Below, piece after piece: positions 16,262 to 24,861 of a stretch of 64,000 bases of DNA (the stretch's first letter is position 1; every line of letters begins with the position of its first letter). Position numbers and translations under genes: made by a program. The DNA is from Elusimicrobiota bacterium. GTDB lineage: Bacteria; Elusimicrobiota; Elusimicrobia; Elusimicrobiales; Elusimicrobiaceae. Below the pieces are notes generated by a model that was not told the DNA's origin, ran no database searches, and saw only the letters and a list, made by a program, of their open reading frames with translations. The DNA is taken from positions 96,906 to 160,905 of the forward strand of contig WRFH01000003.1 in assembly GCA_009778915.1 (NCBI GenBank), in the 5' to 3' direction.

Positions 16262-18526
16262 ATGTTAAAAAAATTCTTTAAAAGCATACCACGGGGTATC
16301 GCAAAATTTTGCAACAAGCACAAAATCTTTACAAGAATAATTTTTTACGCCGCCGCTGCCGTTATAATTCTTGTCCTGGCGGCCGAACTTACGCTGCGCT
16401 ACGCGCTGCCGTCCGAAAAAATTAAAAATAAAATCACGCAGACCGTCTCAGAAAAAATCAACGGGGATTTTAAAATCGACAAAATTTCCGCCGGGCTTAC
16501 CGGCCTTGATTTGCGCGGCGTAACGCTTGCCGCCGGCGGGCGGCAAATTGTTTCCGTAAACCGCGTCAGGGTGCATTTTTCGCTGCTTGCGCTTTTTAAG
16601 CGGGAGCTGCGCGTAAACGCGGTCCTTGTAGACGGTCTTAACGCAAACGTAATCAAAGATAAAACGGGCAAATTTAATTTTGAGCCGCTTATCCCCCAAA
16701 CCACAACCCCCGCGCCGCAGCCGCAGCCGGAAAACCAAAAAAAATCTAATCCGCTGGTTTATCCTTATATAAGGGCGCTGCAGCTTACGGACGGGAATAT
16801 AACTTATAAAGACGAACAGCAGAATATAGCGCTCACCGTCAGAGATTTGGCAGTCGATATGTCCGGCATTAATTTGGAAGGTCCGTTTACGGCAGCCGTG
16901 AACGCGGCCGCGGATTTAGCTTACCAAAACATAAACGTGCAAAATATAAAACTAGGTCTGGCCGCGCGGCCGGATTTGTCCAAAGAATTTGTTGAAATCG
17001 TGACGATGGCCGCTGGTTATAAAGATTCTTCTATAAACCTGCGCGGACAGGTTTGGGATTTTGAAAACCCGAAAATATATTTTGAGACGGAAACAAAAAA
17101 ACTTGTTTCTTCGTCTTTTCAGGACATTGTGCAAACGCCGGAATTTGATTTGACGTCGCTTAAAACAAACGGGGAAATATCGACGGATTTAAAAGCGCAG
17201 AAAATAACGCTGGAAAATCTTGACATAAATACGGTAGCTTCAAAAATAACCGCGAACGGCGCGGTAACGCTTGGCAAAAAATTAGTTTACAAAGCGGCAA
17301 CAACGGGGACAATCGCCCTAGACAAAACTCCGCAGCTCCTGCCCCTGCTTGCCGCCTATAAACCGCAGGGAACGGCGGCATGGGATTTGGCCTCTGAAAA
17401 CATGGACGTAAGCGGCACTTTAACCGCGGACAATATCGGCGCGTATACGGATGCTGCGGGCGACCTTGAAAAACTGAATACGAAAATAAATATCAAAGAT
17501 ATCAAACATATCGATATGCCGTCTTTAACGGCTAATCTTAACGGATATCCTTTGGAGTCAAAACTAAAAATCAGCATCGGTAAAACAAGCGGAGAAGTCA
17601 GCGCGTCTCTTAAAGCCAAACGCATATATGTAAAAACAAAACCGGCGCCGAAAGAACAAACGCCGGAACAGCCCGCCGCCGCCCCCGCCGCGCCGCCTGA
17701 CAATACCACCCTCAAACAAAAACAGGAACAATGGCAGCAGGAGTTAGGTTTGCCGCCGCTCACCGTCACCGCGTCGGCCGATATAGGCAATTTTGACAGC
17801 CAGTTTTTCAAAGCGCAGACCGTCAAATTTAATACCGATATTACCGGCCTTACCGTTATGCTGGACCAGACGCAGGGCAATTTAAATTTCTCCACCGGCA
17901 GCGGGCAAATAAAAGATATTTACCAGCTTACAAATTCCAACGCGCTGGCGAAGGTGCTGTTTATGTCTGTCAGCGTAGTAAGCAAAGTGGTTAACGCTTT
18001 GGACGTTTTGGACGTTCTGTCAAGTTTAGTTCCCAAACCTAAAACCGCCGAGCAAAAGCAAGCGGAAAAAGAAAACGCCGCCGCGGAAGCCCAGCAGCCC
18101 CCGCAGCAAATTAACGGCAAGCTGGACTTTGACAGTTTTGCCACCGCATTAGATTTTAAGAATGGCAAAAGCGAGATAAAACAAGGCTCTTTCGTTTCCG
18201 ACTTAATGTCATTTAAGCTGAGCGGTAATATGGATTTCATTTCCCGCGCGCTTGATATGACGGTCAACGCCGCCCCGGGCAACCACCCTGAAAGCGGGAA
18301 TATGCCGCTTACAATAAAAATCGGCGGCACTATAGACAACCCCCAGGGCAGCATGAGCATGCTTTCCACCTTTGCGTCTTTAATAACAGGGACCATTCTG
18401 AATAACCCGGCGATGAAAGCGTTAAAAGCCGGCGCCACGGCCGTAACCGGAACAGGCGCAAAAGACAATACGCAGCCGGCAACCTCCCCGGCCGACGCCC
18501 CGTCTCCGGTTCCCGCCGCGCAATAA
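16262..18526 (+). CDS. AsmA-family inner-membrane-anchored protein
   Basis: This 754-residue protein has a basic N-terminus, one transmembrane segment at about 25-47 and a large periplasmic part. The sequence after the anchor (LPSEKIKNKITQTVSEKINGDFKIDKIS...GLDLRGVTL) and the C-terminal region with repeated beta-strand segments (IDNPQGSMSM near the end) fit the AsmA/TamB-like group. These proteins are now seen as lipid-transfer bridges between inner and outer membrane. A Pro/Ala/Gln-rich linker sits near 470 and another near 620, and the tail is again Pro/Ala-rich. It is transcribed alone from a leaderless-type promoter. Confidence 0.8.
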   Translation: MLKKFFKSIPRGIAKFCNKHKIFTRIIFYAAAAVIILVLAAELTLRYALPSEKIKNKITQTVSEKINGDFKIDKISAGLTGLDLRGVTLAAGGRQIVSVNRVRVHFSLLALFKRELRVNAVLVDGLNANVIKDKTGKFNFEPLIPQTTTPAPQPQPENQKKSNPLVYPYIRALQLTDGNITYKDEQQNIALTVRDLAVDMSGINLEGPFTAAVNAAADLAYQNINVQNIKLGLAARPDLSKEFVEIVTMAAGYKDSSINLRGQVWDFENPKIYFETETKKLVSSSFQDIVQTPEFDLTSLKTNGEISTDLKAQKITLENLDINTVASKITANGAVTLGKKLVYKAATTGTIALDKTPQLLPLLAAYKPQGTAAWDLASENMDVSGTLTADNIGAYTDAAGDLEKLNTKINIKDIKHIDMPSLTANLNGYPLESKLKISIGKTSGEVSASLKAKRIYVKTKPAPKEQTPEQPAAAPAAPPDNTTLKQKQEQWQQELGLPPLTVTASADIGNFDSQFFKAQTVKFNTDITGLTVMLDQTQGNLNFSTGSGQIKDIYQLTNSNALAKVLFMSVSVVSKVVNALDVLDVLSSLVPKPKTAEQKQAEKENAAAEAQQPPQQINGKLDFDSFATALDFKNGKSEIKQGSFVSDLMSFKLSGNMDFISRALDMTVNAAPGNHPESGNMPLTIKIGGTIDNPQGSMSMLSTFASLITGTILNNPAMKALKAGATAVTGTGAKDNTQPATSPADAPSPVPAAQ

Positions 18527-18650
18527 TAAAAAATAAAATTATCCAAAATCCTTACTCTAAAAAAATAGAATATATGCGCTCAAGTTTTCCTTGCGCACAT
18601 GCAACGGGTTACAAGACAAATAAAATAAGGGACCATAGTTTCTGATTATC

Positions 18651-19784
18651 TTAACTGTTCATATCACAAAAAGCACCTATCGGATATAATACTATATAAT
18701 CGGCCCCGGCGGCTTGTTTTTTATCCTCCGGCACTTTTATCAAGCTGCCCCACTTCCCCACCTCAACCGCCGAGCCTTCAAAATTTATAACCAACGTATT
18801 AATTTTTGCGGCTTTAAGTCTGTCAGAAATTGATCCCGTAACGTCGCCATACCGTGTATGCGCGCCGCCGGCGTAAACAAGTATTACTCCGTCTTGTTGA
18901 AGATACGGCACTAATCTTTTCATCCAAAAAATATTTCTTGATGCCATACCCACGGGAGATATCATAAAGTCTTTCGTATCGTCCCACCTGTATTTAATCG
19001 CTCTTGTCAATTTACTTGTAAAAATAGTTTTGCTCAGTTGTTCTTCCGTATCTATTCCTAAATACTCATAGCGTATGTTCTCTAAAGGGATTATTTTCAA
19101 CCCAGCCGCCGCTTTTACGGTTCTCTGGTTTTGGAGGTATCTATTACGTTGATCCAGTAAACCGTCATAGCTCCGGATATAGTTTTCGTCGCCGGTCTCA
19201 TAAAATTTCTTAAGGGTGTTTTCCATGTTAGTATCCATAAACTCGCTGGCAAAATAAGATATTTTTTTCTTCGCTTTCAAATCCCGGATTATTTGTACCA
19301 CAACATTTTCAACTCCGATATTATGTATTTCACCCACAAGAATAACTTTCGTATCTTCGGGAATAATGGTATCCCACTTAAAATCGCCGGTTAAGGGAGT
19401 ACTCTCAAGGGTTTCTATCGCTTTTCTTGTTTTTTCAACGTAACAGTCTTCTTTAGGCTCTTTATACAAAGCCAAAAAATCATATTTCGCCAAAGTGTCA
19501 TTTTTAACGCTTTGGATACACTCTTCCCTGAACTTCTGCATACTGTTTTTAATATAATCGTCAAATTGGTCATCCGACAAATCATCAATGGCCTGCAGCT
19601 GCGATTTTTTCTTTTGGGGCAATAGCAATTTTTCAATACGCGTTTTATCGGCAGGGCAGATTATTTTTATATCGGCCAATTTTTTGTAAAGCGTTGTAAA
19701 ATCGCGTTCCGTCTGGGAATGCACCGCCCCGACGCACAAACATGAGAACACAAAAACCACAAAAATTTTTAACAGGCATTTCAT
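18651..19784 (-). CDS. Secreted ChaN/TraB-like protein
   Basis: This is 377 residues when started at the ATG 19782-19784, which follows AGGAGG; the in-frame codon at 19805 lies before the ribosome-binding site. The signal peptide is KCLLKIFVVFVFSCLCVGAVHSQ. The second half has the ChaN/TIKI/TraB motifs: VILVGEIHNIG, a Glu in YFASEFMD, RNIFWMKRLVPYL and VYAGGAHTRYG. ChaN proteins are implicated in haem/iron uptake and TIKI proteins are metalloproteases, so the activity here is open. It is clearly paralogous to the protein at 56966-58063 (same order, same GADYI-x-L ending). It is preceded by a diverged copy of the shared dyad element. Confidence 0.72.
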   Translation of the reverse strand: MKCLLKIFVVFVFSCLCVGAVHSQTERDFTTLYKKLADIKIICPADKTRIEKLLLPQKKKSQLQAIDDLSDDQFDDYIKNSMQKFREECIQSVKNDTLAKYDFLALYKEPKEDCYVEKTRKAIETLESTPLTGDFKWDTIIPEDTKVILVGEIHNIGVENVVVQIIRDLKAKKKISYFASEFMDTNMENTLKKFYETGDENYIRSYDGLLDQRNRYLQNQRTVKAAAGLKIIPLENIRYEYLGIDTEEQLSKTIFTSKLTRAIKYRWDDTKDFMISPVGMASRNIFWMKRLVPYLQQDGVILVYAGGAHTRYGDVTGSISDRLKAAKINTLVINFEGSAVEVGKWGSLIKVPEDKKQAAGADYIVLYPIGAFCDMNS

Positions 19785-19844
19785 ACCAGCATTCCTCCTA
19801 TACAAACAATAAGACTATCTGGCCTTTTTTGTTCATATAGTCTT

Positions 19845-19918
19845 ATTTTAAGTGATTATCAATAAAATATCTAGAGGTTTTTTAGACCTATATAGAAAAT
19901 GGGCCTTTAGGTCCCATG
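19845..19918 (-). promoter_or_regulatory. Shared dyad promoter element, diverged copy 3
   Basis: In gene direction, GGGACCTAAAGGCCCATTT (19915-19897 complement) is followed by TCTATATAGGTCTAAAA and, about 25 nt on, TAAAAT (19845-19850 complement). The dyad halves are recognisable, but the GGCCC beside -35 has changed to an AACC-like sequence. Confidence 0.4.
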
Positions 19919-20103
19919 TTTGTTGTTCGTTTGGCAAAAAATACAAAATGCGTTCGCCAGTCCGCCGGCGATTCTAAAGCGCATATCGGGCCGCCTGTCT
20001 GTTGACTTATAGCGTTGTTTAAAATATCGGGTAAAAAATACATCAATTTCATAGACGATACTAGGGTTGTGGCCATGTGTATTGGGAATACAAGGTTACG
20101 CAC
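19888..20103 (-). pseudogene. Possible small ORF or gene remnant
   Basis: An open frame of 71 codons begins ATGCGTAACC and ends within the dyad element (last residues NMGPKGPFSI). It has no good ribosome-binding site, no signal peptide and no family I know. It may be a decayed gene end or chance. Confidence 0.2.
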
Positions 20104-20300
20104 GAAGAAGGATGATTAAAATTTTTTTGGGCCAAGTTATCTTCGCTCAGCAAATTTGCCTGTGAAGAATGGACTAGGAGAAAAATAGTGGGATGGGCGG
20201 AATACTAAGACTTGGATAATTTGCTACTATGTATTTATATATATATTTACAGATTTGAAAAATATTTAATCCCTTATTCAATTCTGAACCGGAGGTTTAT
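20104..20300 (+). other. Promoter-containing spacer before the YacL-like gene
   Basis: This is AT-rich DNA with TATATATATATTT-type sequence around 20232-20250 and a CGGAGG ribosome-binding site at 20290-20295. No gene was seen. Confidence 0.4.
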
Positions 20301-21248
20301 ATGACTGTTTGGCTGTATCGTTTATCTACTTTAGTAGCTTTCCCTTTTTTAACTTACAATTTCATTTTGTCGGATAGAAAAGGCTTTGCCGCCGGGCTTG
20401 CCTGCGCGGTAATTTTAATTTTTGTGGAAATGGTTTTCAAAAAACTGCGGCTCATTAAAATAATGATAGCGCTGTTCGGCGGCATAATGGGCTATTTTGT
20501 TTACGCGTTCTTTGACCACGTGGCCATCAGGACAAATTTCGTGGACGTCGTGGACTGGTGGACAAAATATAATATTTACGTGCAGTTTTTCTGGGTGCTA
20601 GTCGGCGCGGTAATCAGCGTAATAAAATCAAGTGATTTGGAAGGTTTAAGCAAAGTCGGCAGCCACCTGAAAGTGCTGGATATTACTTCTTTCATAGACG
20701 GCCGCGTTATTGATTTAATAGATACAAAATTTCTTTCCGGCGCTTTGGTTTTCCCGAAATTCGTGCTTAACGAGCTGGAAACTTTATCTAACTCAAAGGA
20801 CCCGCTGGAACGCGCGAAAGGCCGCAGAGGACTGGACGTCGTCGCCAGACTGCAGGAACAGCGTGACGTTCCCATACGTATAACAACCAAAGAAATTGAA
20901 GCGGCCACGCCGGAAGAAAAAGTGGTAAAACTCGCGCAGAACCTGAAAGGCGAAGTGGTAACTTTGGATTTTAACGTAAATAAAATCGGCGCGATTTACG
21001 ACGTGGTGGTTTTAAACATAAGCGACCTGGCCACCGCGCTCAAACCCGTCGTGCTGCCCGGCGAAACTATGTCTCTGTTCATAATGAAAGACGGAAAAGA
21101 AAAAGAACAGGGCGTCGGTTATCTGGATGACGGGACGATGGTCGTCGTCGAAGAAGGCAGAAAGCACGTAGGCAAGAGGGTGGAGGTTTCCGTCTATTCC
21201 ATTTTGCAGACGTCCGCCGGCAGAATGATTTTTGCAAAGGTTAAATAA
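20301..21248 (+). CDS. PIN/TRAM domain membrane protein (YacL-like)
   Basis: This 315-residue protein has four hydrophobic segments in residues 5-110. A PIN nuclease-like domain follows from about 125 (VLDITSFIDGRVIDL, PKFVLNELETLS, VVTLDFNVNKIG, with the acidic residues of the PIN site). A C-terminal TRAM domain is at about 250-315 (PGETMSLFIMKDGKEKEQGVGYLDDGTMVVVEEG). This is the domain order of Bacillus YacL and its relatives. RNA cleavage or binding at the membrane is inferred from the domains. It is followed at 2 bp by ispF. Confidence 0.88.
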   Translation: MTVWLYRLSTLVAFPFLTYNFILSDRKGFAAGLACAVILIFVEMVFKKLRLIKIMIALFGGIMGYFVYAFFDHVAIRTNFVDVVDWWTKYNIYVQFFWVLVGAVISVIKSSDLEGLSKVGSHLKVLDITSFIDGRVIDLIDTKFLSGALVFPKFVLNELETLSNSKDPLERAKGRRGLDVVARLQEQRDVPIRITTKEIEAATPEEKVVKLAQNLKGEVVTLDFNVNKIGAIYDVVVLNISDLATALKPVVLPGETMSLFIMKDGKEKEQGVGYLDDGTMVVVEEGRKHVGKRVEVSVYSILQTSAGRMIFAKVK

Positions 21249-21249
21249 A

Positions 21250-21750
21250 GTGCCTAAGGACATAATTTACCGCACCGGTTTTGGTTTTGATTTGCACCGT
21301 TTTGAAAAAAGGCGCAAACTTTTTATCGGCGGCGCGGAAATTAAATATGACAAAGGCTTTGCCGGCCACAGCGACGGGGACGTTGTGCTGCACGCCGTAT
21401 GTGACGCCGCTTTGGGCGCCGTCTGCGCCGGGGACTTGGGCGTCTATTTCCCGTCGTCAAATAAAAAAATTAAAGGCATTTCCAGCGCGGCGATAGCAAA
21501 ACGCGTGGTTGAAATTTTGAAAAAGAAAAAAGCGCGGGTGGTTCACATTGACGCCACTTTAATCACCGAAAGCCCCAGAATGCAACCGCATTACAAAGCC
21601 GTGCGTCAAAGCATGGACAAAATTTTCGGCATAGGTTTTGACAACATAAGTTTCAAATCCAAAAGCCATGAGGGCATAGGCGAAATAGGCCGCGGCGAAG
21701 CCGCTATGTGCCAGTGCGCCGTAACAGTAAAAATCGAGAGGAATAGTTGA
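21250..21750 (+). CDS. ispF: 2-C-methyl-D-erythritol 2,4-cyclodiphosphate synthase
   Basis: IspF carries out the fifth step of the non-mevalonate isoprenoid pathway, releasing CMP to form the cyclodiphosphate. With the GTG start at 21250 it has 166 residues, near the usual 157-160. Zinc ligands are seen in FGFDLHRF (Asp and His) and in the GFAGHSDGDVVLHAVCDA segment. DLGVYFPSS and the final EGIGEIGRGEAAMCQCAV are typical. A start at the ATG 21232 inside the preceding gene would add six residues and is less likely. Confidence 0.95.
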   Translation: MPKDIIYRTGFGFDLHRFEKRRKLFIGGAEIKYDKGFAGHSDGDVVLHAVCDAALGAVCAGDLGVYFPSSNKKIKGISSAAIAKRVVEILKKKKARVVHIDATLITESPRMQPHYKAVRQSMDKIFGIGFDNISFKSKSHEGIGEIGRGEAAMCQCAVTVKIERNS

Positions 21751-21752
21751 TT

Positions 21753-22259
21753 ATGAGAAAGTTTTTTGCAATTTTACCCGCGGTAATTCTTATGTCCGCC
21801 TGCGTGACGAGCAAAACAAACGTGACCGGCAAATCCGGCATTGATTACGAGAAATACAGAAACGTTGAAATTACCGACAGCACTCCGTCCGCGCAGCTTG
21901 ACGATGCCAACGACTTTACCGGCGAAAGCCGTTTTAACACAAAAAGCGCCTACGGGGACGCGGTGGTTACCGTCGGCACCAAGAAATTTTCAATAGGCCC
22001 TACGGCAGGCGCAAAAGAAATGAGCACATTTCAGGCCAGCATTGACAAAGCTTACAGGACCGCCAAAAGCACTTATAATCCGGCCGGTTTTACTTACGCG
22101 ATGTCGCCTGCGGGCTCCATCAACCCGCTGTCCGACGTGGAAGTGCAGTGTATTTTAAGCCAGGACAGCGCGGACAACGTCGGCCAAAAAACATGCGATT
22201 TGTTTTTTAAATCTTTAAAGAGTTATTCCGCCGCGACGGATACAAATGCAGCTTTATAA
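21753..22259 (+). CDS. Putative lipoprotein, unknown function
   Basis: This protein of about 168 residues starts MRKFFAILPAVILMSAC, a lipoprotein signal with LMSAC as lipobox and lipidated Cys. The mature part is Ser/Thr/Asp-rich without a domain I recognise. A TTG start at 21747 overlapping the ispF stop is an alternative, because GAGAGG lies 5 nt before it and 11 nt before the ATG. The 3' end overlaps cysS by 14 bp, so it sits in an ispF-lipoprotein-cysS operon. Confidence 0.7.
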   Translation: MRKFFAILPAVILMSACVTSKTNVTGKSGIDYEKYRNVEITDSTPSAQLDDANDFTGESRFNTKSAYGDAVVTVGTKKFSIGPTAGAKEMSTFQASIDKAYRTAKSTYNPAGFTYAMSPAGSINPLSDVEVQCILSQDSADNVGQKTCDLFFKSLKSYSAATDTNAAL

Positions 22260-23619
22260 CACTCTTACCAAAAAGAAACAAAATTTTACGCCTTTAAACA
22301 CCGCCGGGGCGACGCTCTATACCTGCGGGCCCACCGTCTATAATTACGCGCACATAGGCAACCTTCGTACTTACATTTTTGAAGATTTGCTCGTCCGCGT
22401 TTTGCGCACGGAATTTCCCGTCAAACACGTTATGAATATTACCGACGTCGGCCATTTAACGTCGGACGCGGATTCCGGCGAAGATAAAATGGAGCTCGGT
22501 GCCGCGCGGGACGGAAAAAGCGCGTGGGATATAGCCAAATTTTACGAAAAAAAGTTTTTTGAAGATTTTGATTCTTTAAACTGCACCCGCCCGACTATCG
22601 TCAGCCGCGCGACGGAAAATATTAAAGAGATGATAGCCCTCGTAAAAACGCTTGAAGAAAAAGGCTACACTTACAAAACCTCAGACGGCATTTACTATGA
22701 CACCTCCGAATTCCCGTCTTACTCAAACCTTGCCGGCGCGGCGCATATATCCGGCCTAAAAAGCGGCGCGCGCGTGGAATTTAACGACGAAAAGAAAAAC
22801 CCGTCAGACTTCGCGCTTTGGAAATTTTCGCCTAAAAACCAAAAAAGGCAGATGGAGTGGGACAGCCCGTGGGGCGTCGGTTTCCCGGGCTGGCATATAG
22901 AATGTTCGGCGATGGCGATGAAATATCTGGGCCCGACGATAGATATACACTGCGGCGGCGTGGACCATATCGCCGTTCACCACACCAACGAAATCGCGCA
23001 GAGCGAAGCCGCCACCGGCAAACAGTACGTCCGCTACTGGGTGCACGGCGAATTTCTGGTGCTGCACGCCGGCAAAATGTCAAAATCCGCCGGAACGTTT
23101 TTGACTTTGGACGCGCTTAAGCAGCAGGGTTACAGCCCGCTTGACTACCGTTATCTGTGCCTCACCGCGCATTACAGAACACAGCTTGAATTTACTTTTG
23201 AAAGCTTGGATTATGCAAGAACAAGTCTGCGCGGATTGTCAGACCGCGTTAAAAATTTGCAGGACAACGCCGTCGACAAAGCGGTACTGGCCGCGTTAAA
23301 AGAAAATTTTCTAACTGCGCTGCGCGATGACCTGAACGCGCCCAAAGCGCTGGCCCTCGTCTGGGAAACGCTTAAAGAAAATATTTCGGACGGCACCAAA
23401 AAAGAATTGATTAAATTCGCGGACACTATTTTCGCGTTGGACATGTTCAAAACCGAAGAGGTGCAAATCCCGCCGGAAGTGCAAAAACTGCTTGACGCGC
23501 GGGCCGCTGCAAGAAAAAATAAAGATTTCAAAAAATCCGACGAGCTGCGGGACGAAATAGCCGCGCTTGGCTACATTGTCAGAGACACTCCGCAGGGCCA
23601 GAAATTAGAGGTAAAATAA
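22246..23619 (+). CDS. cysS: Cysteinyl-tRNA synthetase
   Basis: This class I synthetase has 457 residues. The HIGH-type motif YNYAHIGNLRTYIFED is near residue 35, preceded by the zinc Cys in YTCGPTVYN. Further zinc ligands lie in GWHIECSAM and VDHIAVHHTNEIAQSE. The KMSKS motif appears as HAGKMSKSAGTF. The C-terminal helical domain with ARKNKDFKKSDELRDEIAALG is standard. It is followed at 1 bp by the adenosine deaminase gene. Confidence 0.96.
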   Translation: MQLYNTLTKKKQNFTPLNTAGATLYTCGPTVYNYAHIGNLRTYIFEDLLVRVLRTEFPVKHVMNITDVGHLTSDADSGEDKMELGAARDGKSAWDIAKFYEKKFFEDFDSLNCTRPTIVSRATENIKEMIALVKTLEEKGYTYKTSDGIYYDTSEFPSYSNLAGAAHISGLKSGARVEFNDEKKNPSDFALWKFSPKNQKRQMEWDSPWGVGFPGWHIECSAMAMKYLGPTIDIHCGGVDHIAVHHTNEIAQSEAATGKQYVRYWVHGEFLVLHAGKMSKSAGTFLTLDALKQQGYSPLDYRYLCLTAHYRTQLEFTFESLDYARTSLRGLSDRVKNLQDNAVDKAVLAALKENFLTALRDDLNAPKALALVWETLKENISDGTKKELIKFADTIFALDMFKTEEVQIPPEVQKLLDARAAARKNKDFKKSDELRDEIAALGYIVRDTPQGQKLEVK

Positions 23620-23620
23620 A

Positions 23621-24835
23621 ATGCAAATACCTTTAGAGTTCATAAAAAAAATCCCGAAGACGGATTTACATCTGCATTTAGACGGCTCGCTGCGCATATC
23701 AACGTTAATAGACCTTGCAAAAAAAGACAATATTCCGTTGCCCGCTTACACCGAAGAAGGCCTCCGCAAAAAAGTTTTTAAATCAAAATATTCTAGCCTT
23801 GCCGAATATCTTAAAGCGTTTAATTACACAACTCTCGTCATGCAAGGCAGGCAAAATATTGAACGCATATCTTATGAGCTGGCGCAGGACAATATTAACG
23901 AAGGCGTGCGCTATATCGAAGTGCGTTTTGCCCCGCAGCTGCATACCGCGCCCGGCCTGGGCAGCGAGGACGCGCTGCGCGCCGTTTCAAAAGGCCTTAA
24001 AAAAGCGGCGGACGAATTTAATAAAACCGCCGCGGTAAAAAACGGCGGAGATATTCCGTTTTACTTCGGCATAATAGCCTGCGCGATGAGAAATTTTAAC
24101 GAAAATATGTCGCCGTATTACCGCAGGCTAATCAATGTTTTATCCCACGCGGAAAAACCCGAGATTTTTTCCGCCGCGTCAATGGAACTTGCGCGGACTA
24201 TAGTCAAACTTACGGCGGAAGAAAACCTGCCGATAGTCGGTTTTGATTTGGCCGGGCAGGAAGAGGGTTTTCCTGCGGAAGACCACAAAAAAGCCTACCA
24301 GCTTGTCCATGAAAATTTTATAAGAAAAACCGTCCACGCCGGGGAGGCTTACGGCCCTGAATCAATTTTTCAGGCAATTACCGACTGCCACGCCAACCGC
24401 ATAGGCCACGGCACATTTTTGTTCGCCGAAAATATGATAAAGGACAAAAGTATAAAAAACAAAAAGAAATACATAGAAGATTTGGCGTCTTACATAGCGA
24501 GCGAACGTATCGGCGTGGAAGTGTGTCTTACAAGCAATCTTCAGACAAACCCTAAAATAAAATCCATCAAAAACCACCCGGTTAAAGAAATGATACGGCG
24601 CGGCCTTTCCGTCAGTCTGTGCACGGACAATCGTCTGGTATCGGACACAAATATAACAAAAGAATTAAAACTGCTGGTTGACAACATAGAACTTTCGCCC
24701 GCCGATTTCAGAAATATAGTAATAGCCGGTTTCAAAGGCTCATTTTTCCCCGGCAGTTACAACGAAAGACGCAAGTTTATAAAAAGCGCGGTGCAACGTT
24801 ATCTGGCGCTGGAAAAAGAATTCGGAGTGAATTAA
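23621..24835 (+). CDS. add: Adenosine deaminase
   Basis: This 404-residue amidohydrolase of the ADA family converts adenosine (or a related 6-aminopurine) to the inosine form. Zinc and catalytic motifs are TDLHLHLDGS (HxH), VHAGEAYG, NRIGHGTF and a late VSLCTDNR in place of the common TDDP. The CTDNR form occurs in several bacterial adenosine deaminases, but a futalosine-type substrate cannot be excluded. It is slightly longer than the 330-350 residue norm, with an insertion around residues 130-150. Confidence 0.88.
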   Translation: MQIPLEFIKKIPKTDLHLHLDGSLRISTLIDLAKKDNIPLPAYTEEGLRKKVFKSKYSSLAEYLKAFNYTTLVMQGRQNIERISYELAQDNINEGVRYIEVRFAPQLHTAPGLGSEDALRAVSKGLKKAADEFNKTAAVKNGGDIPFYFGIIACAMRNFNENMSPYYRRLINVLSHAEKPEIFSAASMELARTIVKLTAEENLPIVGFDLAGQEEGFPAEDHKKAYQLVHENFIRKTVHAGEAYGPESIFQAITDCHANRIGHGTFLFAENMIKDKSIKNKKKYIEDLASYIASERIGVEVCLTSNLQTNPKIKSIKNHPVKEMIRRGLSVSLCTDNRLVSDTNITKELKLLVDNIELSPADFRNIVIAGFKGSFFPGSYNERRKFIKSAVQRYLALEKEFGVN

Positions 24836-24861
24836 AAAAACCGGGCTTAGCCCGGTTTTTT
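24834..24861. terminator. Bidirectional terminator add / ClC gene
   Basis: AAAAAAACCGGGC-TTA-GCCCGGTTTTTT symmetrical hairpin between convergent genes; it also covers the end of the ClC gene. Confidence 0.9.

Noticed and set aside
23621..24835. Reading the CTDNR motif as a broken adenosine deaminase active site.
   Set aside because: The catalytic Asp is kept and TDNR occurs in several bacterial adenosine deaminases; other motifs are intact.
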